Assembly: GCF_932276165.1 (NCBI RefSeq)
Contig: NC_063982.1
Coordinates: 885,501-949,500 of the forward strand
Length of the DNA stretch: 64,000 bases
DNA from: Plutella xylostella
Lineage: Eukaryota > Arthropoda > Insecta > Lepidoptera > Plutellidae
Direction of reading: 5' to 3'
In this document: positions 49,701 to 61,700 of the stretch, piece after piece
How the letters are laid out: each line of letters starts with the position of its first letter
Position numbering within the stretch: the stretch's first letter is position 1
Notes under the pieces: model-generated
Told to the model about the DNA's origin: nothing
The model's database searches: none
Seen by the model: only the letters and a program-made list of their open reading frames with translations
Position numbers and translations under genes: made by a program

Positions 49701-52700
49701 AAAAAAATCTAACTGCTAATCTAAAAATATTATTCTCTTAGCCGAGTATTTACAATTTTTAGGTCTTTAATATGCCAAACACCTAAATCCCGACCATTCA
49801 TATCCTCGAGGATATAAACTAATGGTGAGCGCTTATGTTTTACGCGACATTTTTGATACTTGGGGGCCAACTTCTTAGCAAAATAAGCGTCTTTGTCACT
49901 TTGGAAGTAACAGCGCTTCCACACGATATCCCCTACGTTAAATTCAGCATCTTTACGACGTAAGTTGTATCGCTGACTATTCTTAGCATGGGCTTGCCAT
50001 AGTGCAGCTTGAACTTCACCAAAAATACCAGCCAAGTGACCTAAGTTCTCAGCGTAAGCATCTCTTGGAAGAAAAACCATGTCCTTTGAGTCATCATTCT
50101 CCAAATAATGTGACCCGCAGGTTACCAATTCACGGCCATGCACCAAGAATGCAGGAGAGTACCCGGTAGTTTCGTTCACCGAATTATTGATGGCAAACTG
50201 AATTTGAGGTAAATTCAAATCCCATGTTCTGTGATCATTGTTTACAAAAGTAGACACAGCAGTAACAATAGTTTTGTTATATCTCTCCACAGTGTTTACT
50301 TGTGGGGTATATTTAGGGGTAAAATGTACATTAGGCACTTTATATTTTTTGAACAGCCTGTCAAGCTCATGGCTAATGAACTGACAGCCATTATCCAGGA
50401 CAACAGTTTGAGGTATACCATGTACTAGGAAAACATCATTTTCCAAATGCTTGGTCACTAAATCCGCAGTAGCTCTACGGAGTGGGAATATAAAACAATA
50501 CTTGGAAAAACAGCAAGTCACAACAAAGATGTAGTTGTTCTGTTTCCGAGTATTAGGTAGGGGTCCAACCAGATCGATAGAGAGTACCTGAAAAGGTCTA
50601 GAAACATCCTTAGGCCTGCCCATTTTACCTAAGGTGCCATGAGTAGGCAGTTTGTATGCAAGACAGGTGTCACACCGAGAGATAAAACCAACCACATCAG
50701 CATACATGCCAGGCCAATAAAAACGAAGTGCTAAGCGTTTATATGTCTTAAACACGCCGAAATGTCCAGCTATAGGTTCTGAATGACATTCGTTAAGGAC
50801 ATTCTCTCGCTGTTCTAAAGGAACAACCTGCTTCCAGTCAAATTCCGAGGTTAAAACAATTTTGTTTTTCATATGCCTGTACAAGGTATTATTTTCCACT
50901 CTATAGTTAGGGAAACTGATGGGAGATTCTTGACAGCCTTTATAGATTTTAAGATACCAGGGGTCTTTTGTAGTAGGGGGAGAGGAAACTACATCATTAC
51001 TACTGCTGGTAATGGCATCTGTAGGAAAGGCTCTTGAAAGAGCGTCAGGGACCACGTTGTCTTTGCCACGACGGTGTTTGATCTCGAAGTTAAACGAGGA
51101 AAGACGGACACCCCACCTAGCGAGACGCCCAGTAGGATTCGAAAGAGAAAGAAACCACTTAAGTGCCGCGTGATCTGTGAAAATACTGAAGGTACTACCA
51201 TTTTCCAAGTAGCAACGCCAATGTTCTAAAGCGGTAAGCACAGCAAGGGCCTCTCGTTCTGTTGTGCTGTAGTTTCTTTCTGCTTTGTTGAGACTACGAC
51301 TCATGTAGGCAACTGGGTGTTCGACACCATCAATGGTCTGAGCCAGCATCGCGCCGATCCCAAAGTTACTGGCATCAGTGTGAACCTCAAAAGGATAGTC
51401 AAAGTTAGGGCAGGCCAAGACAGGTGCTTGGACCAGCCGGGATTTGAGCTCCAAGAAAGCTTTATCAGCTTCAGGAGTCCACTGAAAAGGAGGCGAGTTC
51501 TTTTTCGTCGATGTCAGGCTGTTAAGTGGACCAGCAACCGTACTGAAATGCGGGATAAAACGCCTGTACCAAGACGCGGTACCGAGGAAGCGTTTTACCT
51601 CTTTCCTAGTTGTTGGAGTAGGATAATTCAGTATAGCCTCAACTTTCTCTGGATCAGTACGAAGGCCCTGAGCATCGACAATGTAGCCAAGATAACGAAG
51701 TTTGCTACGAAAAAACTGACACTTATCAAGGTTCACAGTAAGGTTAGCTGAGCGCAGTTTATCGAGCACGCGTTGAAGCAAAGATACGTGCTCTTCAAAG
51801 GTTTTACTTATGATGATAAAATCATCTAAATAAGCGAAGACTTTTAGTTCAAACTCGGGACCAAACAACATATCCACAAGTCTTTGCTGTGTAGCTGGAG
51901 CGTTAGTAAGTCCAAAGGCTGTTACTTTGAACATGAGGCTACCACGCCCAGGCACGTAAAATGCTGTCTTTTCGCGATCTGGCTCATCTATCAAAATTTG
52001 CCAAAACGATTTAGATAAATCAATGCTAGAGAGGTATCTAGCATCTTTCAGGTTGTCCAAGATCTCACTTACATAAGGAAGATTATAAGCGTCCTTCTTG
52101 GTGACAGCATTAAGTTTCCGACTATCGAGGCAAAAGCGAGGTTTACCATCCTTCTTGCCAACAACCAAGACGGGTGAAGACCAAGGACTTTCACAAGGTT
52201 CGACCACGTCCAATGCAAGCATCTCATCAACTTGTTCCGTAATGATGCGTTGCTTCTCCGGAGACATACGATAGTATCGCTGTCTGATAGGCTCCGCATC
52301 ACCGGTGTTGATTTTGTGAGTGATCAACTGAGTTCTACCTAAGCCTTTCTCACCAAAGGATATATCTTTAAATTGCTCCAAAACATTGTCAGCTATCTGT
52401 TTTTGGGCACTATCGAGGTTATCGTACGCATGAAGGTGAACTTCAGAAGAGATTTCTGACAAGCCAGGATCAGTCTGAAACAAGTTCTCAGAGTTTGAGA
52501 GGTACTTCGGGCACAAGTCAAATTGAGTCCAGAAATCTATACCTAGTATAAGAGTAGTATCGATCTCGGGAACAATGTGAGCTTTTATGAGAGAAAACTT
52601 TTCCTCAAATGAAACCGGCAGAAGCATAAAACCTAGTGAGGTTATCTTCTGACCACCTGCAGCAGTAACTGTGATTATGTCATCAGTACACATAGTCAAA

Positions 52701-55700
52701 TCATATTGAAGAAGACGCTTGTGAGAATCCCTACCAAGGATTGTAACAGATGAGCCAGAATCAAGCAAACCGTACATATCAAGATCATCAGTATTGTTGA
52801 TTCGTATTTTGACATAGGGACGTGGGTCTTCACTCGGTTTTGAATTGAAAATTGGGGAAATAGAATGAGTTGTAAAGAAACTCTTAATGGTCAACAGCCA
52901 TTTATTCCATTCCGAGATATCAAAATAAGTAGCTGCTGGTTTTCCACAATTTTCATTATTTAGTTTTTTGACCCGTTGCATTTAGGGCATTCAGGTAGAC
53001 GTACGTCCTTCATACCACATTTGAAGCAGAAGATTGTACGTTCAGCCGTACATTCCTTCATTGAGTGAGTGTTGACGCGACAACGCTGGCAATACTTCTC
53101 AGGTTTAGACACCGCAGCAGTTTCAGCGGCTTGAACCTCGAAAACCGGACTAGATTCAGGTTTAAAAGATTGGAAAGGCTTAGATTTGTTAAAATATTGT
53201 TTGCTCTGTGTATTATTGTATTTTTTATGTTGAGACTGATAGGCAAACTCAGGCGCTAACGTTTTAGAGCTCACAGAAGGTGGTTCCCTATAATTATCGG
53301 AGCGAACCTTAATATGTTCATAATTCCGACAAATAACCCTTAAGTCATCCACAGACTTTAAAGAAGGGCTCGCAGCAATTATTGTCGAGTAACATGGACG
53401 AATGTTGTGTAAAATTATTTCTAATTTATCTTCATCGCTCAAGGGATTGCTAAGACGCGAAAACATGCCTTCCATTATTGATAAATAGATAGTGATAGAT
53501 TCACCATCCCCTTGGGTTCGATCCCGTATTTCAGAAGACATACGATAATCATAGTCTAGTATATCAAAATCAGCTTTGAGACGTGAAACTAGAGTGTTCC
53601 AGTCATGTATTTTACTTTTGACACTACGATACCAGTGTAATGCATCGCCAGTTAAAATATCAACCGCAGAGGCTAGCATTTTTGACTCCGAGATGTTTTT
53701 CGACTCACGGAACTCTTCGAGTCTTTGAATGAAAGAACGGACACAGGTTTTTCCATCATATTTCAATTGTTTGAGGTCATTAGAAACTCCACGATCACAG
53801 GTCACGGAGATTTTAAGATCAGATTGATCAAGTTTACTAGCAACTATATCCTCATTTGACGCGGCAGTGTCTTGCATAGTGTTTGGCTCACTAACAGTTT
53901 TCTGTGATAAAAGTGAGAAGGCAGAAAAACATTTCTCGTAGGTTTTAAGAACACTACTTATTATATTCTTTTGTTCAGATAAGTTCGGTTTCTCTATTCG
54001 CTGTAATCTATAAAACACGTGATTTAATAGTGATCTAGTTCTATTGAGTAGCGATTCAACATAATTTATGTTCAAGGACTCGATATTCGTTTTTATTTTA
54101 GCAAGAGTTTCTTGTAAACCCTTAACGTCATCCTCAAAACTATAAACCGAATCAAGAATATCATCAGGTGGATATAATTGAGTTAATTTGGTAACTTGTT
54201 TGCGTAAACTCTCTACTTTATCGGATGGATCTTCACCACGTATAGCAACCTCATACATTAATTCCGACTTTTGTAAGAGTAAAAATTTTATAGGATAAGC
54301 CATATTATCCAGTAGGGACCTTTTAGTTCTAGCGCAAGAAAAAAAAATTATAAGCAGTAACTAGGTATGTTGTGCAAAACCAATGAACAAATATTTATAA
54401 TACACAATATAAAAAGGAGAACAAAAAAGTATATATGAGAACACAATCAAAACACAAAAAGAAAACAAACAGAACACCCAAAAAAAAACAGAAAACAGCA
54501 GGAAAAAAATTACGGTACAAAACGCTCTACAAAATATGTACCTATAAAATACACAATATAAAGAAGAAAAAAAAAAAAAAAAAAACTTAAAAGTATATGT
54601 ACAAAAACCAGCTATTATTGTAATTTTTTTTTATATAAAAAAAAAAACAATAATAGTACACCACGACGAGTGTAGTAATAGTGCAATAAGGAAAAAAAAT
54701 AAAAAAGGAAAAATCACAAAAAAATATAATGGACAGGCAAAGACAGGCGAAACAACATATATCTCAACTAGTGTGCCGAAACAAACATACCATAATAAAA
54801 GTAAATTTTGTGGTACTTTAAAAAAACGGCGTAAAAACGATTAAACCAAGGAAATGAAACTAGGGTTTTCGTAGGGGTACACTAGTTGAGAAACAACAAA
54901 ATAAGATAACAGCACACCAATGAAATCCAACACCATGAATAACTAAGAGTATACCTACGCAGTACGGTATGACCCTCTTGACCTTAAAACCACGTCTATG
55001 GGCGCCATTGTCGCCTAAATAAATCCTACAGGTTAGGAAATAAAAAGGACGAACATAATTTAGTTTAAAAAGAAGATTTATTTTAAATAAGTAGGTAGAT
55101 AGGTCGTCGGTTAGGCCAAGGTCAAGGGTGTCACACGCGCACTGGTTCGGTCCAGAAATACCGCACTCTCCTTGGCTTCCTGTCGAAGTGCAGGTCCAGG
55201 TCCAGGTCCAGGTGCAGCTCCAGGTCCAGGTCCACGTCGGGGTCGAGGGATCCGACGAGGTCAGCTACTCAGGTAGCGGGAGGGGAAGCCCGGGACAGTC
55301 GCCCGGGGTGAGTCTTCCGTGGTCCGGAACTGGCCGATTTAATCGGTCCGGCAGTTGTTCCTGGAATCGCAGAGCAAGGAAGCGATTAGATTCCAGCAGC
55401 GATACGGATGGCAAGTTAGCCTTAGGTTCGTACGGGAAGTCTAGAAATACTGCTTAGCTTTTCCAAAGGCAAAAGGAATAAAGGTGGCGTTATGAACAGT
55501 AATGTAAAGTACATGATGATTGATGAATGATTAAGTTAGGTAAGATAATTTACAATGTAACTAAAATATATGCAACTACGAGATTAAGACTATTCTCATA
55601 GTTCATTAAATCACTAGATCCAGTGCATACTTAAGTATGCATTCATACAAGAAATAGAAAACAAGCACTGTAATAAGCAAAAGGCAAGGCACTAATTTAA

Positions 55701-58700
55701 CCAACGGTTATTTTCAATGACAAAAGGTCAACGGTTTTATATTTAAAAATGCACAGCATTAAACACAATGACACACAGCTAATTACTAACATAAGAAGGT
55801 TTGCACAACTTACCCAGATGGGAACAACGTATAAACACTTATTGAGAACAGTAATAATTATTAACGTCTAGATTTGACGAGTTAGGTACTCGCAGACAAG
55901 GTACGTATCAGATTTATTATGAGCGGCTAGTTGCCAGAGCGGTGAGCAGAGACTGATCGCCGTGCAAATCAATGCGCCCCTCCCGTAGTCGGCCGGTCGC
56001 TTATCGCTAGATCTAAGGTGAACAAAGGGTGACGTCGCGAGTGGACGAAACTATTCGCTACTTATAATTGGAAACGGTTTGTCGGTGAGAACGTACTTTA
56101 GAACCTACACTTTTATTATCACTTATCGTAATAGAACTAGATCACTTAATTAAAGTATGTTTATTTATTAGGTTTATTAAAATTAGGTTTTAGGTTTTAT
56201 TTATTATAAGTTAGAATAGGTATAATAAGGTACTAAGATTAAGGCGTTTCGTAACGCTACGTTACAATACATTGTACTTAAATTCAAAGAACTCATTGGT
56301 ATACAGGGTGTCCCAAAAGTCAACGTCATCCCTTAAAGGGCTCATAGGTCAGCTCATGAGAGGCCAGAATATCACAATATGACCTTAGTAAAAACTCGAT
56401 AATTTTCGAGATATTGACACTTTTATAAATTTGTTGAAAATCGACACCTTGGATCAGTTTTTTGCGTGCCGCCGGTACAAAAAACCATATTGTTAGAATT
56501 TGTTTGGTGTCGCATCACCCTGTATAGCCCTGCTATTGATCGCAGTCAAAAAAAATATCGAGTAATGCTGTATGTTTAAAAAAAACACGGTTTTCAAAGT
56601 CATAAAAGGTAATCGTATTTTTTTATAAACAACTTTGACTCTACATACTGTAAAAAAAATATACCACGCAAACCTGGCACCTTATTTGAAAAGATTGCTC
56701 ATTTAATGCAGTTTCCAAAATGGTATGAAAACTCAAACTCAAACTCAAACTCAAACTCAATTTTTTTTATTCATCGTACAAATATAAAATTTTCTGATGA
56801 ACGTCAATTTTTACAAATTACTCTCCGTTCGGATAAGGGGGGGCTCTTTCTGTCTAAGGAGAAGAACGGAGGCAAGAAACTCCTGAGCCATCTTTTCAAA
56901 AAAAGACTTAAAACTAGTTGGTATACAATACATATAAGCTTAATAATTATTATTATAATAATATGAGCAGAGCTAACTACTTATCACAGCCATGCATTAA
57001 CGTCCTCTAAGTAATCATCAATTTTATAATAAGCTTTTTTACTGAGTTTCTCTTTAATGTAACACTTAAACTTATTCTCTGGCATTTGAGCAACTTCTGC
57101 TGGAAGCTTATTATAAAATCTAATACAGTACCCTAAAAACGATTTATTAACTTTCGCCAGACGCATCGCTGGAAAAGCCAGCTTATGCTTGTTCCTAGTA
57201 TTAATGTCATGATTACTGCCAATTGTATCAAAAGTTGAAATATTCTTTCGTACATACATTAAATTGGAAAAAATGAACTGACATGGAACTGTAAGGATGT
57301 TAATTTCTTTAAATAGTTCTCTCAATGAATCCCTGGAACCAAGTTTGTATATAGAGCGGATGGCTCTTTTCTGTAATACAAATATAGTTTCAATATCAGC
57401 GGCTCTACCCCAAAGCAAAATGCCATACGACAATAAGCTGTGGAAATAACTAAAGTAAACTAATCTGGCGGTTTCAACGTCGGTCAGCTGTCTAATTTTC
57501 CGTACAGCAAAAGCTGCGGAGCTCAACCTTCCAGACAATTTTTCAATGTGAGGTCCCCACTGTAACTTTGAATCTATAGTCATCCCAAGAAAGACAGTAT
57601 CATTAACTAGGTCCAATTTATTCCCATCTAGAATAATGTTAGTATCGCATTGTCTAACATTCGGCAGTGTAAATTTAATACATTTCGTTTTCTTAGAATT
57701 CAATAGAAGATTATTAACGGTAAACCAATCGTGTATGTCAGATAGAATTGAATTAATTTCATTAAAATTATTTTCTCTTCTTTTCACTTTAAAAAGCAAA
57801 GAAGTATCGTCAGCAAATAAAACTATATTAGTCAATTTTTCAACCATAAAAGGCAAGTCATTAATATAAATGAGGAATAAAAATGGTCCTAGAATAGATC
57901 CTTGAGGGACGCCTATTTTTACATGAGCCCCCTGTGATTTAGTATTGTTAATATCGACCCTTTGTTGTCTCTTGTCTAAATATGAAGATATCAAATCTAA
58001 AGCCTTTCCTCCTATTCCATAGTATCTAAGTTTCGAAATTAAAGTCTGATGGTCTACACAATCAAACGCCTTCGACAGATCACAGAAGACTCCAATAGCA
58101 TCGTGATGGTCTTCCCAGGCGTCAAATATGTGCTTAATCAACGCAGTACCGGCATCGGCTGTTGATTTGCCTTTTGTAAAACCATACTGCTGGCTATGAA
58201 ACAATCGAGCATCATTGAAATGCAAAAGCATCTGACTGAGTATGACCCTCTCAAATATTTTACTCAAAACTGGAAGAACCGAGACAGGCCTGAAATTTGC
58301 AGGGTCCTCCATATCCCCACTTTTGAACAGAGGTATAATTTTACTAAATTTCATAAGATCTGGGAACACACCTTCAGCGATACATTTATTAAAGATGTTA
58401 GCCAAAATTGGGGCGATTTTATTAATAATAGAAAGAACAAATTTAACTGACATTCCCCACAAGTCTTCAGTTTTCTTCATATTTAATGACTTAAATGTTT
58501 TTATAATAGTTAATGTATTAATATATCTGAATTTAAATTCCTTATCGGTTGAAGGTGCGTTCTCCTTCGTCAGGGTTTCAGCTGCTGCAGCCGAAGAATC
58601 TAGGTTACACGTAGTCTCTAAAGGAATGTTCGTAAAAAACTCTTCAAAGACCCTCGCCACCGCATCATTCGATGTTATAATGTCATTGCCTACCTTCAAA

Positions 58701-61700
58701 GATAAATTTGTCTCGCGTGTTCGATTCTTCCCCGTTTCGTTATTAATAATAGTCCAAACGGCCTTAGATTTGTTAGCAGAGTCTTTAATCTTGTTATTAA
58801 TAAAAATTGTCTTCGCACAGTGACAGACACATTTATACATCTTGCTATATTTCTTCACATAAGATTGAAAGTCAGGTCGGAGTATGAATGTTTTCATCTC
58901 ATACAGATCATATAATGTCGCCCTGCTTTTGATACCCTCTGTAGCCCAGTCACAAAATTTAATTTTATTGTCACTCAAAACTTCCTTCGTTTCAAAATTA
59001 CTCTCAAACTCATCAGCTATTATCTTAAACAAGTTACTATACATCTCATTAGAATTGCAATCTAATTTAACCTTCGGAAGTTTTTCGTCTAGTTTCTTCA
59101 AGTAATTGTCAATTTTCTTTGTAGTAATCGGTCTGCATCTCACCTTAGTTTTATTTGTCTTGTCAGTGTTTACTAAGGTAATGGTCTGCCCACTGTGATC
59201 TGACCTCAGACAATTAATCACACTACTGTCTTTAAACTCACAGTTACAGAATATGTTATCTAGACAAGTGGCTGACGTGGGTGTAATTCTAGTTGGTTCC
59301 AGAAAAACATTAAAAAGATTAAATGATTTAAAAAGTAACAACAATTTCGACCTATTAGGAGAGTCACCTAATAGGTCAACATTAAAGTCACCACACACTA
59401 TTACTTCCTTTTTACTATTGGAAGCTAACCTTAGAACATGACAGTCTCAAAGGTAATAAAATCACCAGTAGGTGGCCTGTAGGTACATACTATTATATAC
59501 TTATTAAGCTCTGCACATGAAATTTCTATATGGTGTTTAACAGAAAGAGCAACTATATCCTTTCGTTCTTTACATTTACAATTTTCTTTAAGAAATATAA
59601 GTGACCCACCATGCTCGTTGATATTTCTGTTAAAACAGCTTATAAGTTTGTAATTTTTTAATTGGAACATCATTTTATTCTCGTCTAACCAATGTTCTGT
59701 GATACATAAACAATCAATGTTAAATTTTTCCGAAAATAGTTCTATTTCTAACAATTTAGAAGAAATACTCTGAATATTCTGATGTACCAATTTAAATTCA
59801 TTCTTAAATGTCTTGTCCTTCGATAGTTTTGAGCCGAGAGAGCAGTGAACTGAATCAATCTTTATATCAACGCTATGATGCTCTCCCGTTGTCTGAAAAT
59901 CTAATTTAAATCTACTGTACTATTTTCAGTATTACTACTGACGGTGTCAATAGGGACACAAGTTTTCTTCGTTATAATGCTTATAACTGAGTTAATAAGA
60001 GGAGCTACTTCTGTAGCTAAACGTCGTTTCTGATTTAAGGACAGAAATAAACTGTCCCAGGTCAACTTAAAATTATCTACATACAAATTAGTATCAAAGA
60101 AATTGATACAGTCAGATTTATAACACGCATTGTACATATTTTTATTTAGGCTACATGTCATATAATTGTATTTGTCAGGCAGTGTGCAAGAATAAGGAAA
60201 TGCACAAACAAATATATGTTTTGCAGGAATGCTTTCTAATATAGCAAAACTTCTATTTATATCAGAATTTGACACACCTAAACTATTTCCCACCATAATT
60301 AATATAGTAGTTTTTTCGGTGTACGACCTCTCTGAAATCAGTTGTACTATTTGTGCGAATGAAAGTTCTGGGTAACAATGATTAACAACATTTCCAGTTA
60401 CATGATTACCCAACATGTGCCCGAAATCCTTGCCAAGCCTATCGGAGTATACAACTGTGCTGTAATCCTTGGCTGAACTGCTACTACTTGTATCAGTAGT
60501 AAGCCTTGTCAAGTAAGTGGGTGACATCTTAGGTAACTGCTTATTACCTACTATTCTACTAGCTGCCTGAGCATAGGTGGGTATCCTATGTAATTTATTA
60601 TTGGAGGTCGGAAAAACATCTGCTGTAGCCGATTTACTCTGGATGACCCTTGAGGATGGCGTGGCCGTCGGGAGGCTGGTGGTGGCCCTCGGGAGGATGG
60701 TGGTGGCCCTCGGGAGGATGGTGGTGGTCCCCGAGAGTCTGGTGGTGATCCCCGAGAGTCCAGTGGTGGCCAACGGGATGCTGTTTGTGGCCTCCGAGGT
60801 GGTGGTGGCCCTTGGGAGGATGGTGGTGGTCCCCGAGAGTCCAGTGGTGGCCAGCGGGATGCTGTTTTTGGCCTCCGAGGTGGTGGTGGCCCTCGGGAGG
60901 ATGGTGGTGGTCCCCGAGAGTCCAGTGGTGGCCAGCGGGATGCTGTTTGTGGCCTCCGAGGTGGTGGTGGTGGCCTCCGGAGATGCGGTGGTGGCTTCAG
61001 CAGGTGAAGACTTCTCCGGCAGCATCTCAACCCGAACTAAGCCCACACTACTCAGCACCAGCAGCTAGTTTTCGTATTCCAGAGTTCTCTGTTCTAGGGC
61101 AGACTTCAGTGTGGCCAGCCTAGACTGTAGCATGGCAATGTTGAACTCGCACTCTTGGTTGTTGTCTGCGAGCTTCTGGTTGTAGTCTGACATCTCCTGT
61201 TCATATTTATTCACCAGTAGTTGAAGTCTCACTCTATCCTTTGTCAATGGAAGGTGCGTCTTATGCTTTTTCAATGCTCGCTCAGACTTCCTGATATATT
61301 TCTTTATTTTAATATATTTTTTAAGCCTGTTTGCACCTGTGATATTGGTTGATTTTCTTGGAGTTGTGAGGTCTATTGTTGGCATAGGGGTGGGGTGTAG
61401 GGTGACTAATTCATCGTACAATGCCATTGTCTTAAACGTTGCTATTGTTTCAATTAACAAAGAGTTATTGCTATTTTAGTACAAAACGACCTCGATGTAA
61501 AATTGTTTGAAGGAAATTTATCTGACTGAATTTATTAAGGGTAAGTTATGTTGGAATGAGTAAAAGTAAAATAGGTGGTGGGGTCAGCCGTGGCAACATA
61601 GATGACGCAAAAATAGCTAAGAAAAAACCTACCAAACTCTTATAAAACATATTTTGCGTTTTTTACACCTTATTTAAAAAAAAAACAATCATTTATTGAC

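Larger units (their letters stand above)
48252..56266 (-). mobile_element. Ty3/gypsy-type LTR retrotransposon, complete, 8.0 kb
   Basis: LTRs of 1258 bp at both ends (48252-49509 and 55009-56266) start TG and end CA, and I found no difference between them by eye. ATAC flanks both sides (48248-48251, 56267-56270), a 4-bp target duplication. In element sense: primer-binding site TGGCGCCCATAGACGTGG one base after the 5' LTR, a T-rich leader, gag, pol in the -1 frame, then a polypurine tract. There is no env-like frame. Both frames are open, so it may be active or recently active. It lies in intron 3 of the unknown gene, antisense to it. Confidence 0.95.
56728..61500 (-). mobile_element. CR1/L2-like non-LTR retrotransposon, nearly complete, two ORFs
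   Basis: In element sense: a short 5' part, ORF1 (61427-59901, one amber codon), ORF2 with AP-type endonuclease (frameshifted near 59440) and reverse transcriptase (ending 56984), a short 3'UTR, and a terminal hexamer repeat TTGAGT/GAGTTT (56728-56760) instead of poly(A). ORF1 with an esterase-like domain and a microsatellite tail point to CR1/L2/Kiri-type elements of the Jockey superfamily. No target duplication could be read. A second, inverted copy begins at 63772. Confidence 0.85.

Noticed and set aside
60551..61123. Pro/Arg-rich and Trp/Gly-rich open frames over the LINE ORF1 minisatellite
   Set aside because: Other-frame readings of the 81-bp GC-rich repeat; the esterase-like frame is the one that continues on both sides.
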